A stretch of DNA of 64,000 nucleotides from Tepidiforma bonchosmolovskayae (GCF_008838325.1 NZ_CP042829.1:2666001-2730000), one strand, 5' to 3'; positions 15,232 through 25,000 are shown, counted from the first letter of the stretch. The notes: generated by a model from the sequence alone, not told the origin. Numbers and translations are program-made.

Positions 15232-16977
15232 ATGGTGAACGTCGTCAACCCGCGCCTCCGTCCCGGCCAGCGCCTCGCGCTTGAGCGATGGGCCCAGGCG
15301 CTTGCCGCCGGCTCCCGCTCCGAGCTCGTCGTTGTGCCCGTCGGTTATGGAAAGACAATCATCGGCGTCGGCTCGTTCGCCGTCTCGGCTGCCGGGGGCC
15401 ACGCCGATACCTGCCTCTACCTCACGCCGACCGACGTTCTCCGCACGCAGGTGTACCACGGCCTCGAGCGGGCCCTGGAGGTCCTGGACGCGCGCCTCGA
15501 TGTCCGCAAGTACCTGGCCGAAAACGCCACGCTCCACCGCGCCGCGGCCAACCGTGCGAACGTTATCGTGGCGACCTACCAGCAGGTCGCTGCCGCGCCC
15601 CAGCGCTATGCCAGGCTCTGCGACCGGCGGCGCGTGCACCTCGTCTGCGATGAAGCCCACCACCTCGGCGAGCGTGGACAGTGGGCTGCGGCGCTCCGCG
15701 CGCTCCCGGTTGCAACCACCATGCTCCTTTCCGCGACGCCGGTCCGTCTCGACCGCGAACCGCTGGCCGGCGCCCGCTATGTCCCCGCCGAGGACGGTGA
15801 GGGGCTCGTCATCGACCCCCTGGTTCACGTGACCATGCGCCAGGCGTGGAGGGAGGGGCGCATCCTCAAACGGCTGGCGATGCAGATGAAGGACTACGCC
15901 GTCGAACTCCGGAGCGCCGACGGCGAAATCTATACCTTCACCGCCTCGGAGATGGCCGAACTGCCCGACTTCGACCAGCGCTGCGTCCGTCAGCAGCTCC
16001 GGTGGAATGATGATTATGTTCAGCCGCTCGTTCGCGAATTTGCCCGGACGCTCGAGCGGAAGCGCGCCCTCGCGCCGGGGCAGCACCAGGGGCTGGTCTT
16101 CGCCGCAACCACGGCCCACGCCGACCACCTGGCGCGGGTCTTCGCCCGCCACCACCCGGGGCTGCGCTGCACCGTAGTCCACAGCGGCGACGATCTGCCG
16201 GCGGCGGAGGCGGAACAGCGGCTGCGCGATTTCCACGCCGGCCGCTACGACGTCCTTATCCAGGTCCGCAAGGCGAGCGAAGGGTTCGATGCCCCGACGG
16301 TCTCGGTCCTCCTCAAGCTCGATGCGGTGTTCAGCCGCGAGCCCGTCATTCAGCAGCTTGGGCGCGGCCTCCGGTACAACCACAGCCTGCCCGAAGCCCA
16401 AAACGTGCTGCACGTGTTCATCGGGCGCGACCCCCGGCTCGCCCCCATCATCGACCACCTGGAGCGCGAGGCAGCAATTCCCGCCATCGCAGGCCAGCGC
16501 GACCGTGACGAACCGGGCCGGGAGGTCGAGAACGCGGAGGCCGAGGCTGAGCAGATGGCCGGCGAGGCGGAGGACCGCGCCACGCCAGAAATCGTCGACG
16601 TGGTTGAAGCGGGCGACGCTGTGCTCGACGAGACAGGGCGCCTCATCGAGGGCCAGCAGCTGACGATGTTCGGCATCCCGGCACCGCCCCCTGCACCACG
16701 CGCTGCCGCGCCCGTCGCGCCGCCGCCAGCGCCGGCCCAGAGCGACGTGGTCGACCTGCAGGCGGAGCTGCAGGAGGCTATCGACTACTGCAAGACCTGG
16801 ACCAGCCGCGCTGCCCGGGAGCGGGCGAAACGGTTCGGCCCCCGGGAGAACCACTTCGCCATCCTCAACGCCGCCTACGCCCGCGAGACCGGCCAGCGCG
16901 GCACGCTTTCCACCGCGGCAGACTACCGGCGCAAGGGCGACTGGATGAAGAGGAAGTACCTCGAATTACTCGGGTGA
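15232..16977 (+). CDS. Orphan superfamily II DEAD/DEAH-box helicase
   Basis: 581 residues. Motif I is PVGYGKT (38-42), motif II is DEAH (140-143), motif III is SATP (167-170), and motif VI is in IQQLGRGLRYN. Both RecA-like domains are present (about 10-200 and 260-430). A Pro/Ala/Glu-rich linker then leads to a C-terminal domain of about 75 residues (from QAELQEAIDYCKTW) that I do not recognise. It resembles the translocase part of restriction or DNA-repair helicases, but no nuclease, methylase or other defence gene adjoins it. The GTG at 15235 is an alternative start. It converges on ybaK, with 12 bp overlap. Confidence 0.82.
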   Translation: MVNVVNPRLRPGQRLALERWAQALAAGSRSELVVVPVGYGKTIIGVGSFAVSAAGGHADTCLYLTPTDVLRTQVYHGLERALEVLDARLDVRKYLAENATLHRAAANRANVIVATYQQVAAAPQRYARLCDRRRVHLVCDEAHHLGERGQWAAALRALPVATTMLLSATPVRLDREPLAGARYVPAEDGEGLVIDPLVHVTMRQAWREGRILKRLAMQMKDYAVELRSADGEIYTFTASEMAELPDFDQRCVRQQLRWNDDYVQPLVREFARTLERKRALAPGQHQGLVFAATTAHADHLARVFARHHPGLRCTVVHSGDDLPAAEAEQRLRDFHAGRYDVLIQVRKASEGFDAPTVSVLLKLDAVFSREPVIQQLGRGLRYNHSLPEAQNVLHVFIGRDPRLAPIIDHLEREAAIPAIAGQRDRDEPGREVENAEAEAEQMAGEAEDRATPEIVDVVEAGDAVLDETGRLIEGQQLTMFGIPAPPPAPRAAAPVAPPPAPAQSDVVDLQAELQEAIDYCKTWTSRAARERAKRFGPRENHFAILNAAYARETGQRGTLSTAADYRRKGDWMKRKYLELLG

Positions 16978-17460
16978 GGCCGCCGGGAAAAGGTCAACCG
17001 GCCGCGCGCCGGTGACTGCGACGAGGTCGGCCGGCGCAAGTTCGATATCGGCGCCCCGGACGCCCGCGCTAACAAACACGGTGGCGTGGTGGAGCACGGA
17101 CGCGTCGACCAGGGCCGGGAACCCTTTGCCGGCAAGCGCCAGCGCACTGATGCCGCCGACTTCCAGGCCCGTCATCCGCTCGGCGTCGGCGTGACGGGCC
17201 ATCCGGAGCCGCTTCATCCCCAGGGCAGCCGCCAGCTGTTTCAGGTCCACCTCGATCGTTGCCGGCGCCATCAGCAGAACGGGCTTTCGCTGCGGCGGCT
17301 CCGATTCGAGCACAAGCGTCTTCAGCACGCGGTCCGGCTCAACGCCGGCCTCCCGGGCAACATCGACCGCCGACCGGATGGCCGGGTCGAACCGGATAAG
17401 CCGGTGCGGGACCTTCCGCGCCTCGAGCGAGCGTACGGCCGGTGGTTTCGATGCAGGCAA
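16966..17460 (-). CDS. ybaK: YbaK/EbsC-family aminoacyl-tRNA deacylase (TTG start)
   Basis: 164 residues, normal for this family, which hydrolyses mischarged tRNA such as Cys-tRNAPro. Family features include VLKTLVLESE near residue 40-50, the Lys-containing AAALGMKRLRMA, and the glycine-rich TGLEVGGISALAL. The only plausible start is TTG 17460, with AGGAG 7 nt upstream. The last 12 bp overlap the end of the helicase gene, and it is divergent from the acyl-CoA dehydrogenase with 58 bp between starts. A free-standing Cys-tRNA editing role would fit with the CysRS-like gene nearby, but that is inference. Confidence 0.8.
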   Translation of the reverse strand: MPASKPPAVRSLEARKVPHRLIRFDPAIRSAVDVAREAGVEPDRVLKTLVLESEPPQRKPVLLMAPATIEVDLKQLAAALGMKRLRMARHADAERMTGLEVGGISALALAGKGFPALVDASVLHHATVFVSAGVRGADIELAPADLVAVTGARPVDLFPAASPE

Positions 17461-17518
17461 CCCGCGGCTCCTGAAGGTAGGATACGCCGACAACCTTCGA
17501 CAGCGAGGCGTCGCCCCT

Positions 17519-18778
17519 ATGGACTTCGAGCTACCGCCCCACATCCCCGAACTGCTCCGGGAACTGGACGACTTCATCGAACGTGAAATCAAGCCGCTCG
17601 AGCAGCAGGACGACAACATCCGCTTCTTCGACCACCGCCGCGAATGGGCCCGGACCGACTGGGAGAATGGCGGCATCCCGCGCAAGGAGTGGGAGGACCT
17701 GCTTGCCGAGATGCGGCGCCGCGCCGACCGCGCCGGCTGGCTCCGCTTCGCGGTCCCGCGCAAGTACGGCGGGCGCGACGGCACCAACCTCGAAATGGCG
17801 ATCATCCGGGAGCACCTCGCGAAAAAGGGCCTCGGCCTGCACAACGACCTGCAGAACGAGTCCTCGGTCGTCGGCAATTTCCCGACAGTGAAGATGTGGG
17901 AGCAGTTCGGCACCGAGGAGCAGAAGAAGGAGTTCCTCGAGGGCATGTTCACGGGCAAGACCCGGGTCGCCTTCGGGCTGACCGAGCCGAACCACGGCTC
18001 CGACGCCACGTGGCTCGAAACCCGCGCCGTCCGCGACGGCGACGAATGGGTCATCAACGGCAAGAAGCGGTTCAACAGCGGCCTTCACAATGCGACCCAC
18101 GACCTGATCTTCGCCCGCACCTCCGGCGAGGAGGGAAAGGCCCAGGGCATCAGCTGCTTCATCGTTCCGACCAATGCCGAGGGGTTCTCGGTGGATTTCA
18201 TGTGGTGGACGATGAACATGCCGAGCGACCACGCCGAGGTCACGCTCAAAGATGTGCGGGTCCCCGCGACGGCGATGCTCGGGAAGGAAGGCGACGGGCT
18301 CGCGCTGGCCAACACCTTCGTTCACGAGAACCGCATCCGGCAGGCTGCTTCCGGCGTGGGCGCCGCGCAGTACTGCATCGACCGCTCCGTGGAATACGCG
18401 AAGCAGCGCGTAACCTTTGGCCAGCCTCTTGCCACCCGCCAGGCGATCCAGTGGCCGCTCGCCGAGCTGCAGACCGAGTGCGAGATGGTCCGCTGGATGG
18501 TCTACCGGACGGCATGGCTGCTCGACCAGAAGCACCACATGGAGATCAGCGACAAGGTCGCCATGTGCAACTACCGCGCTAACCGGCTGGCCTGCAACGC
18601 CGCGGACCTGGCCATCCAGGTGCACGGCGGCATCGGCTACACGCGACACATGCCGTTCGAGCACATCTACCGGCACCACCGGCGCTACCGCATCACCGAA
18701 GGCAGCGACGAAATCCAGATCCGGCGCATCGCCCAGGTGATGTTCGGCATGGGGAGCTCCCGCAAACCGGAGGCGTAG
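17519..18778 (+). CDS. Acyl-CoA dehydrogenase
   Basis: FAD enzyme performing alpha,beta-dehydrogenation of an acyl-CoA. 419 residues. The flavin-binding segment FGLTEPNHGSDATWLETRA and the substrate-side KRFNSGLHNATHDL are conserved. The C-terminal region has IQVHGGIGYTRHMPFEHIYR and the catalytic Glu in ITEGSDEIQIRR. The medium-to-long chain type is likely; an in-line electron acceptor (ETF) is not encoded here. ATG 17519 matches the family N-terminus. A TAGGAT box at 17478-17483 would give a leader of about 28 nt. Confidence 0.92.
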   Translation: MDFELPPHIPELLRELDDFIEREIKPLEQQDDNIRFFDHRREWARTDWENGGIPRKEWEDLLAEMRRRADRAGWLRFAVPRKYGGRDGTNLEMAIIREHLAKKGLGLHNDLQNESSVVGNFPTVKMWEQFGTEEQKKEFLEGMFTGKTRVAFGLTEPNHGSDATWLETRAVRDGDEWVINGKKRFNSGLHNATHDLIFARTSGEEGKAQGISCFIVPTNAEGFSVDFMWWTMNMPSDHAEVTLKDVRVPATAMLGKEGDGLALANTFVHENRIRQAASGVGAAQYCIDRSVEYAKQRVTFGQPLATRQAIQWPLAELQTECEMVRWMVYRTAWLLDQKHHMEISDKVAMCNYRANRLACNAADLAIQVHGGIGYTRHMPFEHIYRHHRRYRITEGSDEIQIRRIAQVMFGMGSSRKPEA

Positions 18779-18815
18779 CGCGGCCGTCGAACGCAGGCCG
18801 TTTACCGGGCCGGGG

Positions 18816-18821
18816 TAGAAT
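18816..18821 (+). promoter_or_regulatory. -10 box of the MBL-fold gene, leaderless type
   Basis: TAGAAT ends 9 bp before the GTG at 18831. There is no Shine-Dalgarno site. Confidence 0.45.
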
Positions 18822-18830
18822 TCTGCAACC

Positions 18831-19562
18831 GTGGGAGCGCTCGATGTCGCCTTCGTCGGAACCGGCAACGCATTTGCGCCCGGCGGCCTCTGCTGGAACG
18901 GCTTCGTCGTGGATGACCGCTACCTGTTCGAGGCGCCGCCGCAGGCCCTCCAGTCCCTCAACCGGATGGGCATCGATGCGAACAGCCTCGAAGCGGTCAT
19001 CTTGAGCCATCACCACGGCGACCACTTCCTCGGGCTGCCGTTCCTCCTCCTGCACTGGAAATACTTCGGCCGCACCAGGCCGGCCACCATCGTCGGGCCG
19101 CCCGGCACGCAGGAGCTTGCCGTGGCCATCGGCCGGTCGGTCTACCCCAGCCTGTTCGATACCGCGTACGACCTGCGGTGGGTGGAACTCGCCGACGACG
19201 AATCTGCGCAGGTCGGCGACCTGCGGCTCACTGCGCGGCGGGTCGAACACGACGCGCGCCTCAGCCTGAACCTCGGGTACCAGTGCGAGCTTCGCGGCAG
19301 GCGGTTCGCCTATACCGGCGACACCGGCTTCTGCGAGGCCGTCGTTGCGATGGCGCGCGCATCGGAGGTGCTCATCGCCGAGTGTTCTTCGGTCGATGAG
19401 CGAGTCCCGATTCACCTCAACCTTGTCGACGACATCCCGCGGCTGCGCGATGCCATGGCGCCAGAGGCGCGTCTCATCCTCACGCACCTGGCGCCGGACG
19501 TGACGGCGGGGAATCTCCGGAACACGTCGGTTGCCCGCGACCTCGAGCGCTACCGCATCTGA
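18831..19562 (+). CDS. RNase Z-like metallo-beta-lactamase-fold hydrolase
   Basis: 243 residues. The zinc motif is SHHHGDHFLG (about 60-69), with further ligands in FAYTGDTGF and the C-terminal THLAPDV. The architecture resembles RNase Z/ElaC or arylsulfatase-like MBL proteins. The long exosite arm of true tRNase Z is not evident, so a generic ribonuclease or hydrolase role is as likely as tRNA 3' processing. GTG 18831 is the start. It lies between the acyl-CoA dehydrogenase and thiolase genes on the same strand. Confidence 0.82.
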   Translation: MGALDVAFVGTGNAFAPGGLCWNGFVVDDRYLFEAPPQALQSLNRMGIDANSLEAVILSHHHGDHFLGLPFLLLHWKYFGRTRPATIVGPPGTQELAVAIGRSVYPSLFDTAYDLRWVELADDESAQVGDLRLTARRVEHDARLSLNLGYQCELRGRRFAYTGDTGFCEAVVAMARASEVLIAECSSVDERVPIHLNLVDDIPRLRDAMAPEARLILTHLAPDVTAGNLRNTSVARDLERYRI

Positions 19563-19572
19563 TGCCCGCCGG

Positions 19573-19578
19573 TAGAAT
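19573..19578 (+). promoter_or_regulatory. -10 box before the thiolase-like gene
   Basis: TAGAAT at 19573-19578 leaves a short leader of about 20 nt carrying GAAGGAG (19588-19594) before ATG 19606. This is the leadered counterpart of the leaderless promoters elsewhere in the window. Confidence 0.45.
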
Positions 19579-19605
19579 GAGCCGGCGAAGGAGAATCCTG
19601 CATCT

Positions 19606-20793
19606 ATGGCTCACCCGCTCCGTGGCGTCGCGGCCATCACCGGGCTCGGCATGACCCCGATGGGCCGCATCTACCGATCCACCAACGAACTCGCCGCCGA
19701 GGCTGTCGCGAATGCCATCGCCGATGCCGGGTTGCGGAAAGACGACATCGATGGCCTGCTCATCAACGCCGGCATTACGGGAACCACCGGCGGCGGCCTC
19801 ACGCTCGGCCTGCAGAACTACCTTGGCCTGAAGAATCTGCGGCTCCTGAATCACATGAACGCCGCCGGATCTACTGCCGCACAGATGGTGCAGTACGCCA
19901 CCCTGGCGATTCACGCCGGCATAGCGACCCATGTCCTCTGCGTTTTCGCAGATGCGCCGCTCAAAGAGGGAACCTCGGCGGGCGCGGCCTACGGCGGCGC
20001 CGCCCGGAACCCGCAGCGGCCGAAGGGCATGGCAGGGCTGTACGCAGCGGCCGGCTACTTCGGTGCCAATACCCCCTACGCGCTTGCTGCACGCCGTCAC
20101 ATGGCCCTCTACGGCACCAAACAGGACCACCTCGGCATCATCGCCGTCGGGCAGCGGCAGTGGGCCACGATGAACCCCCTGGCCCAGATGCGTGAGCCGA
20201 TCACGCTCGAGGACTACCACGCCTCACGCTGGATCATCGAGCCGCTCCACCTGCTCGACTGCTGTCTCGTCTCCAATGGGGCCGTGGCGGTCATTGTCAG
20301 CCCGGCCGACCGGGCCAAAGACATGCCGCAGCCCCCGGTGTACATCCACGGGATGGGGCAGGGACACCCGGGCGACAGCGGACGTGCGGGCTCTGACTGG
20401 GAAACCGAGACCGGCGCCCGCATCGCCGCCGAAACGGCCTACCGGATGGCCGGCGTCGGGCCGTCTGACATCACCTGCTGCCAGATTTACGACTGCTACA
20501 CCTACACAGTCCTCGTGACGCTCGAGGATTACGGGTTCTGCAAGAAGGGCGAAGGCGGCCCCTTCGTGGAGGACGGGAAGCTGGGTCCGGGCGGCTCCCT
20601 GCCGACCAACACGGGCGGCGGCGAGCTCTCGGCCTACTACATGTGGGGCATGACCCCGCTGAGCGAAGGCATCATCCAAGGACGCGGCCACGGCGGGGAG
20701 CGGCAGGTCAAGAACGACGTCATCCTGGTGACGGGGAACGGCGGCAATCTGAGCTACCACGCCTGCCTCATCCTCAGCCCGCACCCTGCCTGA
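19606..20793 (+). CDS. Thiolase-fold protein of the SCP-x/Ltp2 type, no thiolase Cys
   Basis: 395 residues with the thiolase fold. Where a thiolase has its nucleophilic Cys (CSTGSTA in SCP-x), this protein reads MNAAGSTAAQMV, and the usual GHP histidine region reads GGGELSAYYMWGM. It ends with GNGGNLSYHACLILS. Lack of the Cys argues against Claisen thiolysis. The adjacent DUF35 protein supports an Ltp2-like aldolase role, as in the retro-aldol cleavage of steroid side-chain CoA esters by Ltp2-DUF35 complexes. That assignment is inference. GAAGGAG precedes ATG 19606, and the DUF35 gene follows 17 bp after the stop. Confidence 0.85.
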   Translation: MAHPLRGVAAITGLGMTPMGRIYRSTNELAAEAVANAIADAGLRKDDIDGLLINAGITGTTGGGLTLGLQNYLGLKNLRLLNHMNAAGSTAAQMVQYATLAIHAGIATHVLCVFADAPLKEGTSAGAAYGGAARNPQRPKGMAGLYAAAGYFGANTPYALAARRHMALYGTKQDHLGIIAVGQRQWATMNPLAQMREPITLEDYHASRWIIEPLHLLDCCLVSNGAVAVIVSPADRAKDMPQPPVYIHGMGQGHPGDSGRAGSDWETETGARIAAETAYRMAGVGPSDITCCQIYDCYTYTVLVTLEDYGFCKKGEGGPFVEDGKLGPGGSLPTNTGGGELSAYYMWGMTPLSEGIIQGRGHGGERQVKNDVILVTGNGGNLSYHACLILSPHPA

Positions 20794-20810
20794 CCGCGAG
20801 GAGCAGCACC

Positions 20811-21218
20811 ATGACCCAGTCGACCATCCCCGTGCCTGAGCCCGATGAGGCCTCGCGCCCATTCTTCGACGGTGCAGCCGAAGGGCGCCTCATGCTGATG
20901 CGCTGCATCGATTGCCAGACATGGCGGCTCCCGGCAAGGCAGCACTGCGACGTCTGCCTCAGCGACCGGTACACGTGGGAGCCCGCGAGCGGCCGCGGCC
21001 GTGTCCGGACCTTCGGCATCATGCACCAGAGGTACCACCCGGCATTCCAGGTGCCGTACAACGTCACCGTGGTCGAACTCGAGGAGGGTCCCCGCCTGCC
21101 GACCAACCTCGTCGACGTCACGAACGAGGCCATTTACGTCGGCATGCCCGTGGAAGTCGTTTTCGAGCGGTACGACGACGTCACGCTGCCGCGTTTCCGG
21201 CCGGCCCGGGACTTATGA
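20811..21218 (+). CDS. Zn-ribbon/OB-fold (DUF35) protein, probable thiolase partner
   Basis: 135 residues. The rubredoxin-like zinc ribbon has MRCIDCQTWRLPARQHCDVC (two CxxC pairs), followed by an OB fold with RVRTFGIMHQRYHP. Proteins of this type bind acyl-CoA or partner SCP-x thiolase-fold enzymes such as Ltp2, often forming an obligate complex. ATG 20811 has GAGGAG 8 nt upstream. It almost certainly belongs to one transcription unit with the preceding thiolase-like gene. Confidence 0.88.
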   Translation: MTQSTIPVPEPDEASRPFFDGAAEGRLMLMRCIDCQTWRLPARQHCDVCLSDRYTWEPASGRGRVRTFGIMHQRYHPAFQVPYNVTVVELEEGPRLPTNLVDVTNEAIYVGMPVEVVFERYDDVTLPRFRPARDL

Positions 21219-21237
21219 CGAGCGCTCCCGTTCACAC

Positions 21238-21266
21238 TTGACAGCAAATTACCGGGGCGCGACGGT
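21238..21266 (+). promoter_or_regulatory. Possible promoter of the VOC gene, leaderless type
   Basis: TTGACA (21238-21243), 17-bp spacer, GACGGT (21261-21266), 6 bp to GTG 21273. The -35 is perfect but the -10 is weak. Confidence 0.35.
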
Positions 21267-21272
21267 TCGGGC

Positions 21273-21677
21273 GTGACACGGGAGCCAGTCCTCGGCATGG
21301 TCTTCTGGGCGACCGACGTTGGCGCCCTTACGGACTTTCTTGTGGCGGTTGCGGGCGCGGAACTGCGTGAACGCCACCCCGGTTACGCGGCACTGCGCCT
21401 CGCAGGCTCCCTCATCGAGGTCCATGCCGACGAATCGTTCCGCGGCCACCCGTGGTTCCATGCCCTTGCCCGCGAGGGCGTGGCCCGGGGCATCGGAGCG
21501 GAGCTGCTGATTCCCGTCGCCGACGTGGCCGCCGCGTACCGCAAGGCGCTCGCGCTCGGCGCGCAGACTATCGCGCCGCCGTACGAGTTCGAAGGCCGGC
21601 TCGAATGCGAGGTCATGGGGCCGGACGGCTATGTCTTCGGTCTATGGCAGCCATGGGAGTTCGCTACATCGGGCTGA
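21273..21677 (+). CDS. VOC-superfamily (glyoxalase/dioxygenase-like) protein
   Basis: 134 residues with the paired beta-alpha-beta-beta-beta pattern of the vicinal oxygen chelate fold. It starts LGMVFWATDVGALTDFLVAV and ends EVMGPDGYVFGLWQP, the usual VOC closing motif. Some metal ligands seem absent, so it may be a binding protein rather than an enzyme. GTG 21273 is used. The gene is solitary, after the DUF35 gene. Confidence 0.7.
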   Translation: MTREPVLGMVFWATDVGALTDFLVAVAGAELRERHPGYAALRLAGSLIEVHADESFRGHPWFHALAREGVARGIGAELLIPVADVAAAYRKALALGAQTIAPPYEFEGRLECEVMGPDGYVFGLWQPWEFATSG

Positions 21678-21764
21678 AATTTTCAAAGCCGTAACGTAAT
21701 CGCCACCTTCCTGTGCTACGGTGGTTGTGAGGAAACGCACATTCACTGTGCAGGGAGGTGCCTC

Positions 21765-21977
21765 ATGTACAACCTCGACCCGATGTCGCTGGCGTATCTC
21801 ACCCGGCCGCACGAGCCGACGCCCGAGACGCGATTCCGGGAGGAATACGAACGGGGCCGGGCTGAATCCCGGCGCCAGCCCGAGGAGCTTATCAACCCCG
21901 AGCGGCGCAACGCGGCCCGGCTGCTGCGCGAGCGCGTCATCGTCAATATCGGGCGGTTCCTGGCCCGGCCGTCCTGA
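21765..21977 (+). CDS. Small 70-residue charged protein, hypothetical
   Basis: 70 residues, basic and arginine-rich. After an N-terminal stretch (MYNLDPMSLAYLTRPHEPTP) a long amphipathic helix rich in Arg and Glu is predicted. No family is recognised. It has an extended Shine-Dalgarno, GGGAGGTG, 5 nt before ATG 21765, the same string in the same position as for the peptide at 6845. A strong 12-bp hairpin follows. It appears to be an independently expressed gene between the VOC gene and the convergent ABC exporter. Confidence 0.6.
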   Translation: MYNLDPMSLAYLTRPHEPTPETRFREEYERGRAESRRQPEELINPERRNAARLLRERVIVNIGRFLARPS

Positions 21978-22019
21978 GCGGCACAATCTGCGACGTTCAC
22001 ATTCGAACGTTCCCATCGC

Positions 22020-22047
22020 GAAGGGGCTGCCACACGGCAGCCCCTTC
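22020..22047 (+). terminator. Hairpin between the 21765 gene and the ABC permease
   Basis: A perfect 12-bp stem (22020-22031 with 22036-22047) with an ACAC loop. It is symmetric and could end transcription from both sides. There is no long T-tract. Confidence 0.55.
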
Positions 22048-22083
22048 CGCTTGCCCTCGCCATGCGCAGGTCACCGCGCGGGC

Positions 22084-25000
22084 CTATTCGTACCGGAGGG
22101 CCTCGGCGACGGGCACGCGCGACGCGCTCCGCGCCGGGAGCACGGTCATCAGAATCGACGACCCGAACGCGACCGCGCAGATCACCGCGAGTTGCAGCCA
22201 GGGCACGATAAAGCTCACGGACTCCGAACCCTCGAAGAGTTCTTCCGTTGTGAAAAGCACCCAGGCGAGGGACAGTCCGAGTACAAGACCAAGCAGGATG
22301 CCGGCAACCGCGATGAACGCCGATTCGAGCAGGAAGCTGAGTGCCACCATGCGCCGGGTGTAGCCGATCGCCCGCAGCATGCCGATCTGCTGCCGGCGTT
22401 CCACGACCGCACGCGAGGCGATGACCGCCAGGGCGGCGATGCCCACGATCAGGCCAAGGCCCATGAACCCCTGGAAGACGAGGAGAAACCCGGTCTGCTG
22501 CCGCTGCTGGTCCGCGAGCAGGGCATCGAGTGAGTCCGCCGAGGCCTGCACCAGGGCGGCCTCTACCGTCTTGGCAAAGGCTTCCGAGTCGGTGCCCGCC
22601 GCGAGGCGGAGGAAGAACAACTCCCCTCGTGCCGCCGGGAATGCCTCCCGGAGGGTGGCCTCGCGAACCACGATCCCGGTCCCGAAATCCGGGCTGCTCA
22701 GCGCGAAGAACGTGTCGGCAGACTCCTTCAGCTGCCCGATGACCGTGACGGTGGTCACCTCGCCCGTCCCCGGGTCGCGCAGGTCGAGCGTGAACGGTGC
22801 GAACCCGTCGGTCAGCGGTTTCAGGCGAAGGCGCAGGTTGCCTCCTCCGCCGAATCCCTGGGGCGCCGTCGTCGCGTCCCCCGGGAGCAGGGCGAGATTG
22901 GGCTGCTCCCGCAGCGCCTTCCACACCGCCGCGTCATCGGCGTATCCGGCCGCCCGGAACTTCAGCTTCAGCTCCTGTGCGGCGAGGAAGCCGTCATCGA
23001 CCCCGAACAGCTTGATGCTGCTATACGGAGCGACCGTTCCGTCGTCGGTGTTGACGAACCCGTCCCGGTTTTCGACCTCGACCTCCTCCTGCGAGGCCAC
23101 CCGGGCCATCCCGACCGCCTCGACGGGCGCGATATCAACCCCGGCAGAGGCAAGCGCTCCCTTGATGTCGTCGATCGGGTTGTTCTCGTTGACGGTCCCG
23201 ACGACATCAAAGCCGCCTTTCGACTCATCGTTCAGGAACAGCGCGGCGAAATTCTCGTTGATAGTAGACATCATGACGAGCGAGAACATGATCAGGCCGA
23301 TCATGGCCATCGTCATGCCGTTGCGGAACCGCGATGTGAGCGGGTAGGCCACCGCGGTCTTGAGAGCCGGGACCAGGCGCCCGAAGCGGTTGCCCAGGCC
23401 CGCAATCGCTGGCAGCACGATGTCGGCGTTGTACACGACGATGAAGACGCCGCAGGTGACCATCACGACGCCGCTCAGGAAGAACATCTCGATGTCTCCC
23501 TCGAGCGGCCCGGTAATCGGTTCGAGCCACTTGCGCGGCAGGTACCACAGGGCGAGCAGGAGGGCGCTGGTTCCGGAGAACGCCAGGCGCTCCGATACCC
23601 CGAAATACCGGAGGGTCACAGCCCCCCAGAGGAACACGGTCGAGACGCCAAGCAGGAAGAAGAAGGAGCTGTCCCGGTCCAGCCCGCCGTAGGTCAGGGC
23701 AACGCCGGCGATGCCGAAGGCGATTGCCGCCGCTGCAGTCCAGGGGACGCGCACGCGCCAGTCCTGCAGCATTGCCGCAAGGAAGGCGAGCGGCCACACC
23801 GCGAGCGCACCGATGCCGAGCCATCGCGGGAGACGCGCGGGCTTCCGGTCCCGGGTCAGGCGCACCAGCACCAGCGCAACGGCGTACCACGGAAGCACGA
23901 GGAACCAGCCGATGACCGGGAGGAGGATGCCCACCAGCCACGGCCAGCGCGGGGCCGGCTCCCCGGTGCGCCGGGCCCGCGGCGCGGCCACGTCGCTGTT
24001 GCGGAGGAGGTAGAACCACGGGCTGATGAGCCCGACGAGCATGAGCGGGACGCCCAGCAGGAGCCCGGGCGTGCCGAAGAGCAAAAATGCCGCGCCGATC
24101 GGCAGGCTGAACGCCGCGATGCCGTTGATCGCTGCGCGGTAATAGCCGCGCCAGGTCGACGCCTCGGGGTCAAGTGGGCTCGTCTCCGGCAGGTCGCGAA
24201 TCGCAGCCGTGATGTTGATGCGGCTCGCCCGCCACGAGGCGATGAAGATGACGAGGAACGTGGCGATGATGCCGAGGCAGAACGCTGTCACCATGCTCCG
24301 CGGCGTGAACCTGACGGTCAGGTCGAGGCCGAGGCTGTCGCCGCCGAAATACTGGATCACCTGGACCATGCCGACCGTGACCGCCATCCCGGCGAACAGG
24401 CCGACGACCGCGGAGCCGAGGTCGTACCCCATCCCCTCGGACAGGAACGACTCGACAATCTGCCGGCGCTTCGCTCCCACGGCCCGGGCCATGCCGATCT
24501 CGGGTTTCCGTTCCGCTGCGAGCATGACGAAGATGAGGAAGATGAGCAGGATGCCGGCCGCGATGGAGAACAGGCCGAACACCACGAAGATCGCGGTGAA
24601 CGCCGAGCCGACGAGCTCCGCCGTTCCGACAAGCTCCCGCTTCACTTCCACGACCCGGTAGGGCGTGCCTTCCAGCACGGTTTCGAGCCGGGCGGTCACG
24701 GCCCGCGAGCGATTGAGCCCGCCCTCGACACCGCCGACGTTGGAGACCACGACGGCATCGGCCACGTCGCCACGGCCGGTCAGCTGGGCAAAGGTGTCGA
24801 ACGGAACCGCGCCGCCGCGCATGGCGAAGGGGTCGGCCGCGCCCGACAGGACGTTTGACGGTGTGATGGCGACCACCGTGAACTCCACGGCAAGCCCCTT
24901 GTAGAAGAGCAGGACCTGGTCGCCCTCCCTGGCGTCCAGCTGCTTCGCCAGGTCTTCGTTGACGGCGATCGTCCGGCCGACCAGCTCAACCGGGTCGCCT

